A stretch of DNA of 20,569 nt from Actinomycetospora sp. Its GTDB lineage: Bacteria > Actinomycetota > Actinomycetes > Mycobacteriales > Pseudonocardiaceae. Both the position numbers and the translations under genes were made by a program. The stretch is from the NCBI GenBank assembly GCA_025925615.1, contig JAICLN010000020.1, positions 1 to 20,569 on the forward strand, in the 5' to 3' direction. The notes beneath the pieces are model-generated. The model ran no database searches. It was not told the origin of the DNA and saw only the letters and a program-made list of their open reading frames with translations. Positions 7,642 to 16,083 of this stretch are shown here, in pieces; position 1 is the first letter of the stretch, and every line of letters starts with the position of its first letter.

Positions 7642-8306
7642 CCACGGCATCCGGGACGGCGCTCGCGCTCGACCTCGCCGGGACGTTCGCGTTCGCGCTC
7701 AACGGTGCCCTGACCGCGGTGCGGGCCGTCCGGCTCGACATCGTCGGCGTGGTGGTGCTGGGCATGATCACGGCGCTCGGCGGGGGCATCCTGCGCGACG
7801 TCCTGCTCGGCGCGCTGCCCCCGGCGACGTTCTCGGACTGGCGCTACCTCGTGGTGGCCGGGGGCGGCGGGCTCGTCGCGTTCGTGCTCGCCCGCCAGCT
7901 CGAGCGCCTGGCGATGCCGATCACGGTGTTCGACGCGCTGGGCCTGTCGCTGTTCGCGGTGACCGGGGCGGGCAAGGCCCTCGCGCTCGGGGCCGGGGTC
8001 GGGCAGTCGATCTTGCTCGGCACCATCACCGCCGTCGGCGGCGGGACCCTCCGGGACGTGCTCGTCCGCCGCGTCCCGACGGTGCTGAGCAGCGAGCTGT
8101 ACGCGATCCCCGCCGCCGTCGGCGCCGCCCTGGTCGTGGTGCCGGCCCGCCTCGGCGTCGGCGGTCCGGTCTGGGTCTTCGTCGGGGCAGGGGTGTGCCT
8201 CGCGATCCGTCTCGTCGGGGTCCGGTTCCGGATCGACGCACCGCACCCGCCGGGCTCCGCTGCGCCCGAGGACCGGCCCCCTGGGCAGACCCTGGGTCAG
8301 GACTAG
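7638..8306 (+). CDS. TRIC/UPF0126 family membrane protein
   Basis: 222 residues from GTG 7638, whose GTGA overlaps the previous stop. The protein contains the internal duplication typical of UPF0126 (YicG-like, prokaryotic trimeric intracellular cation channel family): G-G-G-I-L-R-D-V-L (48-56) and G-G-G-T-L-R-D-V-L (134-142), each at the end of a three-helix repeat, giving seven predicted membrane helices. The soluble tail (about 197-222) is short and proline-rich. Prokaryotic TRIC proteins conduct K+ or other cations, and some relatives have been linked to glycine or other small-molecule transport. Coupling to an amidohydrolase that might release glycine makes the latter worth testing. The frame is certain, the family call strong and the transported species unknown. 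Confidence 0.88.
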   Translation: MTTASGTALALDLAGTFAFALNGALTAVRAVRLDIVGVVVLGMITALGGGILRDVLLGALPPATFSDWRYLVVAGGGGLVAFVLARQLERLAMPITVFDALGLSLFAVTGAGKALALGAGVGQSILLGTITAVGGGTLRDVLVRRVPTVLSSELYAIPAAVGAALVVVPARLGVGGPVWVFVGAGVCLAIRLVGVRFRIDAPHPPGSAAPEDRPPGQTLGQD

Positions 8307-8329
8307 GTACTTGGCTGGTGTGTCCCGGG

Positions 8330-8341
8330 CCCCGGCCGGGG
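8330..8341. promoter_or_regulatory. Palindrome in the benA leader
   Basis: CCCCGGCCGGGG, a perfect 12-bp palindrome in the 98-bp gap between the TRIC gene and benA, about 64 bases before the benA start. Such GC palindromes arise easily by chance in this DNA, and no -35/-10 or AT-rich patch is evident. It could be part of an attenuating hairpin with flanking GTCCC (8322-8326) or an operator. Confidence 0.2.
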
Positions 8342-8404
8342 ACCGTGGTGGGCGCACGCCTGGTCCGGCCCCCTCGCCGGCCACCAACACCTCCGGAGGG
8401 TGCG

Positions 8405-9772
8405 ATGACCCAGAGCCTCGACCGAGTCGGCGACAGCATCGAGAAGGTGCTGGCGGACGCCGTCGTGGACGACCGCGAGTCCGGGGTGGTGAAGGCGAAT
8501 CGCCGGATCTTCACCGACGAAGAGATCTTCGAGCTCGAGATGAAGCACATCTTCGAGGGCAACTGGGTCTACCTCGCGCACGAGAGCCAGGTCGCGGAGC
8601 CCGGCGACTACTTCACCACCTCCATCGGCCGCCAACCGATCATGATCACCCGGGACAAGGACGGCGGGCTGCACTGCCTGATCAACGCGTGCGCGCACCG
8701 CGGCGCGATGCTCTGTCGCAAGAAGCGGGACAACCGCAAGACGCTGACCTGCCCGTTCCACGGCTGGACCTACCGCAACGACGGCACGCTGCTCAAGGTC
8801 AAGGATCCCGAGGGCGCGGGCTACCCCGAGAACTTCAACACCAACGGGTCGCACAACCTGGTCAAGGTGCCGGTGTTCGAGAGCTACCGGGGCTTCCTGT
8901 TCGGGAGCCTGAACCCCAACGTCCTCCCGCTCACCGAGCACCTCGGGGACACCACCGAGATCATCGACATGCTCGTCGACCAGTCGCCGGAGGGCCTCGA
9001 GGTGCTGCGCGGCTCCTCGACCTACACCTTCGACGGCAACTGGAAGGTGCAGGCCGAGAACGGGGCCGACGGCTACCACGTCACCGCGCTGCACTGGAAC
9101 TACGCGGCGACGACCTCACGTCGAGCGAGCGGCGAGTCGAAGAACGAGACCAAGGCCCTCGACGCCGGCGGCTGGGGCAAGTCCGGCGGCGGCTACTGGT
9201 CGTTCCCGCACGGCCACCTGTGCCTGTGGACGTGGAAGGCCAACCCCGAGGACCAGCCGCTCTACAGCGAGCTCGACTCGCTCAAGGAGCAGTTCGGCGA
9301 CGCCACCGGCGACTTCATGGTCCGCGGGTCCCGGAACCTGTGCCTCTACCCGAACGTCTACCTGATGGATCAGTTCTCGACGCAGATCCGGCACTTCCGC
9401 CCGATCGCGCCGAACCAGACCGAGGTCACGATCTACTGCATCGCGCCGAAGGGCGAGAGCGACGAGGCCCGGGCGCACCGCATCCGGCAGTACGAGGACT
9501 TCTTCAACGCCTCGGGCATGGCCACCCCCGACGACCTCGAGGAGTTCCGGGCCTGCCAGCTCACCTTCCAGGCCACCACCGCGCCGTGGAACGACATGAG
9601 CCGCGGGATGCAGCACTGGATCGACGGGCCTGACGACGTGGCCTCCGCCCTCGGGATGGACGGCGTCATCTCCTCGGGCGCGAAGAACGAGGACGAGGGC
9701 CTCTACCCGGTTCAGCACGGCTACTGGCTCGAGACCATGCGCGCTGCCCTTGAAACCGAGAAGGAGGCCTGA
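8405..9772 (+). CDS. benA: Benzoate 1,2-dioxygenase large (alpha) subunit BenA
   Basis: 455 residues from ATG 8405, preceded by a CCGGAGGG ribosome site. It is the terminal oxygenase that, with BenB and electrons from BenC, converts benzoate to 1,2-dihydroxycyclohexa-3,5-diene-1-carboxylate. The Rieske [2Fe-2S] site is Cys96-x-His98 and Cys116-x2-His119 (C-A-H-R-G and C-P-F-H-G-W). The mononuclear iron site shows Asp222-x2-His225-x4-His230; Asp376 or Asp377 (P-D-D-L-E-E-F) is the likely third ligand by comparison with naphthalene dioxygenase. Length is typical of BenA/XylX. It is the first gene of the benAB-CD-R run, and benB begins 3 bases after its stop. Related anthranilate or 2-halobenzoate dioxygenases are close, but the benD domain and benR downstream support benzoate. 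Confidence 0.93.
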   Translation: MTQSLDRVGDSIEKVLADAVVDDRESGVVKANRRIFTDEEIFELEMKHIFEGNWVYLAHESQVAEPGDYFTTSIGRQPIMITRDKDGGLHCLINACAHRGAMLCRKKRDNRKTLTCPFHGWTYRNDGTLLKVKDPEGAGYPENFNTNGSHNLVKVPVFESYRGFLFGSLNPNVLPLTEHLGDTTEIIDMLVDQSPEGLEVLRGSSTYTFDGNWKVQAENGADGYHVTALHWNYAATTSRRASGESKNETKALDAGGWGKSGGGYWSFPHGHLCLWTWKANPEDQPLYSELDSLKEQFGDATGDFMVRGSRNLCLYPNVYLMDQFSTQIRHFRPIAPNQTEVTIYCIAPKGESDEARAHRIRQYEDFFNASGMATPDDLEEFRACQLTFQATTAPWNDMSRGMQHWIDGPDDVASALGMDGVISSGAKNEDEGLYPVQHGYWLETMRAALETEKEA

Positions 9773-9774
9773 TC

Positions 9775-10320
9775 ATGACGACGACGGAGAACGGCGCCGC
9801 CCGGGGCTCCACCGGCGAGACCGGGAACGCCCTGATCACCCAGAACATCATCGAGCAGTTCCTCTACCGCGAGGCGCGCTACCTCGACGACCGCGAGTTC
9901 GAGCGCTGGCTCGAGTGCTACGCCGACGACGTCGTGTACTGGATGCCGTGCTGGGACGACCACGACACCCTCACCCAGGACCCGCAGCGCGAGATCTCGC
10001 TGATCTACTACGCGAACAAGGGCGGCCTCGAGGACCGGGTCTTCCGCATCCGCACCGAGCGCTCGAGCGCGACCTCGATCCCGGAACCGCGCACCAGCCA
10101 CAACATCTCGAACGTCGAGGTGATCGAACGGCGCGGGGACCTCGTCGACGTGCGGTTCAACTGGCACACCATGTACTTCCGGTACAAGACCATCGACCCG
10201 TACTACGGGACGTCCTTCTACACGATCGACTTCTCGGGCCCGTCACCGCTCATCCGCCGCAAGACCGTGGTGCTGAAGAACGACTTCATCCACCACGTCG
10301 TGGACATCTACCACTTCTGA
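9775..10320 (+). CDS. benB: Benzoate 1,2-dioxygenase small (beta) subunit BenB
   Basis: 181 residues from ATG 9775, with AAGGAGG at 9761-9767 inside the end of benA. The chain is an NTF2/SnoaL-like beta subunit: I-E-Q-F-L-Y-R-E-A-R-Y-L-D near the N-terminus, Y-W-M-P-C-W in the middle, R-T-S-H-N-I-S-N-V (about 111-119) and the closing strand N-D-F-I-H-H-V-V-D-I-Y-H-F. The beta subunit has no cofactor and builds the alpha3beta3 hexamer with BenA. The first 20 or so residues are low-complexity (T-T-T-E-N-G-A-A-R-G-S-T-G) and slightly longer than I expect for the family. Ten bases separate it from the benC-benD gene. Confidence 0.92.
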   Translation: MTTTENGAARGSTGETGNALITQNIIEQFLYREARYLDDREFERWLECYADDVVYWMPCWDDHDTLTQDPQREISLIYYANKGGLEDRVFRIRTERSSATSIPEPRTSHNISNVEVIERRGDLVDVRFNWHTMYFRYKTIDPYYGTSFYTIDFSGPSPLIRRKTVVLKNDFIHHVVDIYHF

Positions 10321-10330
10321 GCCGGAGGAG

Positions 10331-13216
10331 ATGAGTGCTGTGACTGCGATGACGCACGACGTCGCCCTGACCTTCGAGGACGGCGTCACCCGCTTCGTGC
10401 GCGTCCGCGAGGACCAGACCGTCATGGACGCCTCGTACCGGTCGAAGATCAATATTCCGGTCGACTGCAGCGACGGGGCCTGCGGCACCTGCAAGTCCTA
10501 CTGCGAGTCCGGCCAGTTCGAGATGAGTGATTACGTCGAGGACGCGCTCTCGCCCGACGAGGAGGCGGCCGGTTACGTCCTGACGTGCAGCATGTCGCCG
10601 AAGTCGGACCTGGTGCTGCAGATCCCGACGACGTCGGCGGTCGCGAAGACCAGCGCGGGTTCCTTCACCGCGACGGTCACCGACGTGGAGCGGCTGTCGT
10701 CGACCACGATGTCACTCACGCTGGACTGCGACGACCGCGACAAGCTCGTCTTCCTGCCCGGGCAGTACGTCAACATCGCCGTACCCGGCACCGACCAGAC
10801 CCGCTCGTACTCGTTCTCGAGCGCTCCCGATGGCGAGCAGCTGAGCTTCCTGATCAAGCTCTCGCCCGGCGGGGTCATGTCGGACTGGCTGGAGAACTGG
10901 GCCTCGGTCGGCGACTCCGTCCAGTTCACCGGCCCCCACGGCAGTTTCTTCCTGCGCGAGTCGGACTCGCCCCTGCTGCTGCTCGCAGGCGGGACGGGCC
11001 TCGCGCCGATCCTGTCGATCCTGCGCCGGCTGCACGCCTCCGGGAGCACGCGGCCCACCCACCTGGTCTACGGGGCGACCACGGACGACGACGTCGTCGG
11101 GCTCGACACCCTGACGGAGCTGGCGGAGTCGCTCGAGTCGTTCACGTGGGCCCACACCGTGGCCGACGAGCGGACGACCGCCGAGCGGCAGGGCTACGTC
11201 ACCGCCCACACCGAGCCCGGCCACCTGCACGACGGCGAGGCCTCGGTCTACCTGTGCGGGCCGCCGCCGATGGTGGACGCGGTCCGCAAGGACTTCTCCG
11301 AGCGGGGCTTCGAGCCGGCCGGTTTCTACTACGAGAAGTTCGCGCTCGCCGCCAAGCCCGACTCCGAGGAGGGTGCCGACGAGGACCTCGAGGGCGCCCA
11401 GGATCTCGAGGGAGCCCAGGATCTCGAGGGAGCACAGCCAGAACCGGACGCGACCACTCCGGCCGTCGCAACCGTCGAGGCGGAGGAGCAGGGCACCGAG
11501 GAGCGGACGCCGGCTGCGGTGGACCTGCTGGACCCGGGGCCGACGGCCGAGCTGCTCCAGAGCCTGGAGGGACGCGAGCTCGACGGACAGACCGTGCTCC
11601 CGCGCATCGAGCTGGCGGAGCTGGGGGCCGATGCCCGGGTGGCGGCCGCGTCGGATCTCCCGGATGGCAGCCCGATCGAGGACCTGCCACGGCGGCTGCT
11701 CGGCCGGGTCGTGCTCCCGGGGGACGAGCACGGCTCCACCGACGGGACCAGCTCCGCCGGCCGGCGGGTCACCGAGGACGACGAGCTCCTCGTCGCCGAC
11801 GACGCCCGCGGCATCCTGGGCCAGGCCGTGTTCGCCACGAGCGTGGTCGAACCGCTGGTCGCGCCCCGCGCGCCCGAGTCGCCCACTGAGCCGGCTGCCG
11901 AGTCCGTCCCGGGCACCGTCACCACCGACGGGTACGAGATCGGGCAGCAGCACCCCTCGATCCAGGTCTCCGACGCGATCTTCGACGCCCGCCGGGCCCT
12001 CGAGCTCGGGGCCCTCGAGCTCACGATCGGCCGCATCACCTCGCAGCAGATCGCGGGGTACCGGGTGCTCGCGGAGTCGACCGTGCCCTACGTCGACGTC
12101 GAGAACGAGCGGTTCACCGACGCGGCGGGCTACACCGAGTCCAACGCCGCGTTCCACGACTACCTGTTCGTCCTGACCGGCAACGAGCACCTGCTGCACG
12201 CCTACCAGGACCTCGGGGTCAAGGGACACATGGAGGAGTCACTGCGCTCGGCGACCTGGTGCGATCCGCGCTGCGCGCAGGACCACCTCGACATCGTCGA
12301 CGCGTTCGAGACCGGGGACCGCGAGGAGGCCCGGCGGCTGATCTCCGAGCACGCCGAGCGGTCCAAGGCGACCACGCGGCGGGCGATGACCGAGCGGCGC
12401 GAGTCCCGCCGGCCGCGGTTCGTGACGCCGGGCCGCTTCGCCGACCACGTCGTCGTCATCACCGGCGCGGGTCAGGGGATCGGGGAGACCACCGCGCGGC
12501 GCATCCACGCCGAGGGCGGGCTCGTGGTGCTCGCCGACCGCGCGGACACGGTCAAAGAGCTCGCGGCGGAGCTTGCCGAGGACCGCACCGAGGGCGTGGG
12601 CGACGCGGTGGCAGTGCTCGCGGACCTGGAGACCTGGGAGGGTGCGCAGTCCGTGGTGGCCGCGGCGCTCGAGCAGTTCGGTCGGATCGACGTCGCGGTG
12701 CACGGCGTCGGCGGCACGATCTGGGCGAAGCCGTTCGACCAGTACCCGCCCGAGGAGATCCAGGCGGAGATCCAGCGGTCGCTGTGGCCCACCCTGTGGT
12801 GCTGCCGGGCGGTGGCCCCGCACATGATCGAGCGGGGCAGCGGCACGATCGTCAACGTGTCGTCGAACGCGACCCGAGGCATCCTCCGCGTGCCGTACGC
12901 GGCCGCGAAGGGCGGCGTCAACGCCATCACCTCGGCGCTGGCGCTCGAGCTCGCCCCGCACGGCGTCCGGGTCGTGGCCACCGCGCCCGGCGGCACGGAC
13001 GCGCCCGAGCGCAGGACCGCCCGTGGCCCGGCTCCCGCGTCCGACGAGGAACTCCGGTGGCGGCGGGACATGGTCGAGCAGGTCACCGAGTCGTCGCTGA
13101 TGAAGCGGTACGGCACGCTCGACGAGCAGGCCGCCGCGATCGCGTTCCTGGCCTCCCCGGAGGCCTCGTACATCACCGGGTCGGTGCTGCCGGTCGCCGG
13201 CGGCGACCTCGGCTGA
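10331..13216 (+). CDS. benCD: BenC-FCD-BenD fusion: dioxygenase reductase, GntR-type ligand domain and dihydrodiol dehydrogenase in one chain
   Basis: One uninterrupted 961-residue frame. (1) Residues 8-337 are a complete BenC reductase: plant-type [2Fe-2S] Cys46, Cys51, Cys54, Cys86; FAD motif R-S-Y-S (158-161); NAD(H) motifs G-G-T-G-L-A-P (220-226) and C-G-P-P-P-M (309-314). (2) Residues 338-540 are an acidic, Pro/Ala-rich linker with three D-L-E-G-A-Q repeats (352-369). (3) Residues 541-690 match the FCD ligand domain of GntR regulators, with His609, His652 and His674 but Asn605 where the metal-binding Asp is usual; no helix-turn-helix precedes it. (4) Residues 701-961 are a complete SDR dehydrogenase (BenD): G-A-G-Q-G-I-G (712-718), Ser844, Tyr856 and Lys860. 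The start may instead be GTG 10340, since GGAGGAG sits directly against ATG 10331. No internal ribosome site is evident before the SDR part. Confidence 0.85.
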   Translation: MSAVTAMTHDVALTFEDGVTRFVRVREDQTVMDASYRSKINIPVDCSDGACGTCKSYCESGQFEMSDYVEDALSPDEEAAGYVLTCSMSPKSDLVLQIPTTSAVAKTSAGSFTATVTDVERLSSTTMSLTLDCDDRDKLVFLPGQYVNIAVPGTDQTRSYSFSSAPDGEQLSFLIKLSPGGVMSDWLENWASVGDSVQFTGPHGSFFLRESDSPLLLLAGGTGLAPILSILRRLHASGSTRPTHLVYGATTDDDVVGLDTLTELAESLESFTWAHTVADERTTAERQGYVTAHTEPGHLHDGEASVYLCGPPPMVDAVRKDFSERGFEPAGFYYEKFALAAKPDSEEGADEDLEGAQDLEGAQDLEGAQPEPDATTPAVATVEAEEQGTEERTPAAVDLLDPGPTAELLQSLEGRELDGQTVLPRIELAELGADARVAAASDLPDGSPIEDLPRRLLGRVVLPGDEHGSTDGTSSAGRRVTEDDELLVADDARGILGQAVFATSVVEPLVAPRAPESPTEPAAESVPGTVTTDGYEIGQQHPSIQVSDAIFDARRALELGALELTIGRITSQQIAGYRVLAESTVPYVDVENERFTDAAGYTESNAAFHDYLFVLTGNEHLLHAYQDLGVKGHMEESLRSATWCDPRCAQDHLDIVDAFETGDREEARRLISEHAERSKATTRRAMTERRESRRPRFVTPGRFADHVVVITGAGQGIGETTARRIHAEGGLVVLADRADTVKELAAELAEDRTEGVGDAVAVLADLETWEGAQSVVAAALEQFGRIDVAVHGVGGTIWAKPFDQYPPEEIQAEIQRSLWPTLWCCRAVAPHMIERGSGTIVNVSSNATRGILRVPYAAAKGGVNAITSALALELAPHGVRVVATAPGGTDAPERRTARGPAPASDEELRWRRDMVEQVTESSLMKRYGTLDEQAAAIAFLASPEASYITGSVLPVAGGDLG
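11384..11437 (+). repeat. 18-bp tandem repeat (x3) in the benC-benD linker
   Basis: Three adjacent 18-bp units at 11384-11401, 11402-11419 and 11420-11437, differing at only a few positions and each encoding D-L-E-G-A-Q. The unit length keeps frame, so copy number can vary without breaking the fusion protein. It marks the start of the flexible acidic linker after the reductase module. Confidence 0.85.
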
Positions 13217-13231
13217 GCGAGCCTGACCGAC

Positions 13232-15940
13232 ATGACCACGGCCGCACCCGACGACGACCACGCCGGCGGGGCGCGGGTCCGTCCGGAGGTCCGCCGGGCC
13301 CTGCTCGACGTCGTCGCGCAGGGTCGGGGGAGCGTCCTCGTCACCGGGGAACCCGGCGTCGGGAAGTCCCGGCTGCTCCGGGAAGCCGTGGCCCGCGCGG
13401 ACGGGGCGACGGTCCTGACGGCGGCCGGGGTCGCCTGGGAGCGGGGCGCTCCGTACGGGGTGCTGGCCCAGCTGATCGGTGAGGACGTCGGCACCCTCGC
13501 GCCCGACGACGCGTTCGCGGCGGCGGACCGCCTCGCCCGGCGGGCGGGCGACGAGCGGGCGGGCGAGGAGCCGGTCGTGCTCGTCGTCGACGACGCCCAC
13601 TGGTGCGATCCGGAATCGCTGCGGGCGGTCTCGACGCTACTGCGCCACCACCGCCGGGTCCCGGTGGTCGCGTTGTTCGGGGCCACCCCCGGGCGCGGCG
13701 GGTCGGGCACCAACGACCTGCTGCGCCGCGTCGCCGACACCGCCCTGCCGCTCGGGCCCCTCTCGGCCCACGAGATCGAGGAGATCTGCACCGACCGCGG
13801 CCGACCGCTGCCGCCGTGGCTGACCGAGCGGCTGCGCCGGCACACCCACGGCAACCCGCGCCACGTCCTGGCGCTGCTCGACGAGATGCCCGACGCGCTG
13901 TGGGACGTGCCCGACCTCCGGCTCCCGGCGCCCGACGAGGTCGCGGTGCGGGTCGCCGAGGACTGCGAGGCGCTCGGCGACGACGCCCGCCGTCTCGTCG
14001 AGACGGTCGCCTGCTTCGGCGAGCCTGCGAGCCTCGACGAGGTCGCGCGCACCGCGGGCCTCGACGACGTCCTGCGGCCGCTCAGCGACGCCGCGCGCCG
14101 CGGGCTCGTCACCCGCTCCGGGGGCCGCTCGCTGCCGGTCGTCAGCCCGGGCGACCCGATGGTCCGGGCCGCGGTGCTCGACCTCGTGGGCCCGCACCGG
14201 GCGGCCGAGCTGCGGCGCCGGGCCGCCGAGGTCGTCGCCGAGCCCCACCGCCGGCTCGCGCTGCTCGCCGCCGCGACGCCCGGGCCCGACCCCGACCTCG
14301 CGGCCCGCCTCGCCGACCTCGCGCAGACGAAGACGAGCGACGGCGCGTGGTCCGACGCCGCCCACGCGCTGCTCGAGGCGAGCCGGCTCACCGATCGGCC
14401 CGCCGACCGCGAACTGCTGCTCATCCGCGCCGTCGACGCGCTGATCGGCGCGGGTGCGGTGTTCGAGGCCGAGGCCATGATCCCGGCGGTCGAGAACCTC
14501 CTCGACACCGCGATCCGGAACTCCGTCCTCGGTTACCTCGCCGTCCTGCTCGGCCGCAGGGGCCAGGCCGAACGCGCCCTGACCCGCGCCTGGGAGCTCT
14601 GCGACCCGGCGAGCGACGTCGACACCGCGGCCTGGATCTGCCAACGACGGGTCCTGCACGCCCTGCTGGACGGCGACGGTCCCGCGCTGGTCGAGTGGGC
14701 CGACCGCGCGACCACGCTCGTCGGCCGGGACCACCCGGCCGCCGTCGAGGCCCTCGCGATGCGCGGGCTCGGGACCGCCGCGTCGGGGCGTCCCGAGGCG
14801 GCCCTGGCCGAGTACCGCGACGTGGCGGCCCGCATCCGGCAGGGCCCGCAGATCCAGCGGGTGACCATGGGCCACGGGTGGCTCCACCTCGTCGTCGGGG
14901 GGCTCGACGAGGCCCGCGCGGAGCTGGAGAGCGCCATCCCCACGACCACCCTCGGCGGTTCCTCGCGGATCTCCCTGTGGGCCTCCGGGTGGCTGGCGCG
15001 CACCCACTTCCTCGCCGGGGACTGGGACCTGGCGCTCCGGGTAGTGGCGCAGGGCCTGCGGCGGGCCGAGCAGACCGGCATCGTCATCGTCACGCCGCTG
15101 CTCGGCTGGACCGCGTCGCAGATCCACAGCCTGCGCGGCGACCCGGCGCGGGCCGAACGCGTCCTGAGCGAGGCCGCCACCGGGGCCGAGGACTACGAGA
15201 TCATGGCCGTGCCGCGGCGGCTCGCCCGTGCGAGCCTGGCCGAGGCCCGCTCCGACTACGCCGCCGTCGTCCGTGTGCTCGCCCCGCTGGCCACCCACGA
15301 CGAACACTCGACCGTCGACCAGCCCGGCTGGTGGCCGTGGCGCGACGTGTACGCCAACGCGCTGGTGCTCGAGGGCCACCTCGAGGAGGCCGAGGCGTTC
15401 CTGGCCCACCACGAGGGCCGTGCCCGGCACCAGCACAACGCCCCCGAGACCGCGCGCCTGGACTGGGCCCGCGGTCGGCTGCTCGCCGCCCGCGGCGACC
15501 TCGACGGGGCGCGGTGCGCCTTCGAGCGGGCGATCGCCGCCCTGGACACGATGTCGCTGCGCTGGGACCGGGCGCGGGCGCACTTCGCCTACGGCCAGTC
15601 CCTGCGCCGCCTGGCCCAGCGCCGCGACGCCGACACCCTGCTGTCCACCGCCCGCGAGCTGTTCCTCGCCCTCGGCGCGACCAGCTACGTCGCGCGCTGC
15701 GACCGCGAGCTGCGGGCCGGCGGGGTCCACCAGACCCGCCCCGAACGGGCCGCGCACGACCTGACCGCGCAGGAGAGCGCCGTCGTCGGGCTGGTCGTGC
15801 AGGGCCTCTCCAACAAGGACGTCGCCGCCGAGCTGCAGGTCTCCCCGAAGACGATCCAGTACCACCTCACGAGGATCTACAACAAGCTCGGCGTCCGGTC
15901 GCGCACGGAGCTGGCCGGACTGCACCGCGAGGAGTCCTGA
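13232..15940 (+). CDS. benR: LuxR-family ATPase (LAL-type) regulator, probable BenR
   Basis: 902 residues from ATG 13232, 15 bases after the fusion gene; no clear ribosome site is seen, suggesting coupling. The N-terminal AAA-type ATPase has Walker A G-E-P-G-V-G-K-S (39-46) and Walker B V-V-L-V-V-D-D-A-H-W (115-124). A long helical, TPR-like Ala/Arg/Leu-rich middle follows (about 300-830). The C-terminus is a LuxR helix-turn-helix (844-902) with G-L-S-N-K-D-V-A-A-E-L and the K-T-I-Q-Y-H-L recognition helix. Such large ATP-binding regulators sense a ligand and activate adjacent operons. In Corynebacterium glutamicum, as I recall, a LuxR-type benR lies directly after benABCD, and this is the same order. 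The gene precedes a strong hairpin, so it likely ends the operon. Confidence 0.85.
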   Translation: MTTAAPDDDHAGGARVRPEVRRALLDVVAQGRGSVLVTGEPGVGKSRLLREAVARADGATVLTAAGVAWERGAPYGVLAQLIGEDVGTLAPDDAFAAADRLARRAGDERAGEEPVVLVVDDAHWCDPESLRAVSTLLRHHRRVPVVALFGATPGRGGSGTNDLLRRVADTALPLGPLSAHEIEEICTDRGRPLPPWLTERLRRHTHGNPRHVLALLDEMPDALWDVPDLRLPAPDEVAVRVAEDCEALGDDARRLVETVACFGEPASLDEVARTAGLDDVLRPLSDAARRGLVTRSGGRSLPVVSPGDPMVRAAVLDLVGPHRAAELRRRAAEVVAEPHRRLALLAAATPGPDPDLAARLADLAQTKTSDGAWSDAAHALLEASRLTDRPADRELLLIRAVDALIGAGAVFEAEAMIPAVENLLDTAIRNSVLGYLAVLLGRRGQAERALTRAWELCDPASDVDTAAWICQRRVLHALLDGDGPALVEWADRATTLVGRDHPAAVEALAMRGLGTAASGRPEAALAEYRDVAARIRQGPQIQRVTMGHGWLHLVVGGLDEARAELESAIPTTTLGGSSRISLWASGWLARTHFLAGDWDLALRVVAQGLRRAEQTGIVIVTPLLGWTASQIHSLRGDPARAERVLSEAATGAEDYEIMAVPRRLARASLAEARSDYAAVVRVLAPLATHDEHSTVDQPGWWPWRDVYANALVLEGHLEEAEAFLAHHEGRARHQHNAPETARLDWARGRLLAARGDLDGARCAFERAIAALDTMSLRWDRARAHFAYGQSLRRLAQRRDADTLLSTARELFLALGATSYVARCDRELRAGGVHQTRPERAAHDLTAQESAVVGLVVQGLSNKDVAAELQVSPKTIQYHLTRIYNKLGVRSRTELAGLHREES

Positions 15941-15965
15941 GCGGCGTTCGACCGCGCCCCCCACG

Positions 15966-16017
15966 GTACGAACGGGCCGCTCGTCACCATCAAGCGTGAC
16001 CAACGGCCCGTTCGTGC
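15966..16017 (+). terminator. Long compound hairpin after benR
   Basis: 12 perfect pairs (ACGAACGGGCCG 15968-15979 with CGGCCCGTTCGT 16004-16015), extended outward by one wobble and one G-C pair, and inward, past a 3x3 internal loop, by GTCAC/GTGAC (15983-15987 / 15996-16000) with an 8-nt loop. It begins 26 bases after the benR stop. There is no T-tract. Intrinsic terminator is the likeliest role. The near-symmetric arms could also serve as a protein-binding site. Confidence 0.6.
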
Positions 16018-16083
16018 GGAGCGGGAGCCGGCCCCGCGTCGCCGGGCGGGGCGTGCTCGGCAGCGCGACGGGGAATCCTCCTG

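Noticed and set aside
11384..11437. Possible CRISPR-like array
   Set aside because: The three 18-bp units are directly adjacent with no spacers and encode an in-frame peptide repeat, so it is a coding minisatellite.
10712..12229. A 505-codon minus-strand open frame inside the benC part of the fusion
   Set aside because: It is a shadow of the sense gene; no ribosome site or domain, and the sense strand carries all catalytic motifs.
13637..16003. A 788-codon minus-strand frame opposite benR
   Set aside because: It is antisense to an intact Walker/LuxR protein and its composition is typical of GC-rich shadow frames.
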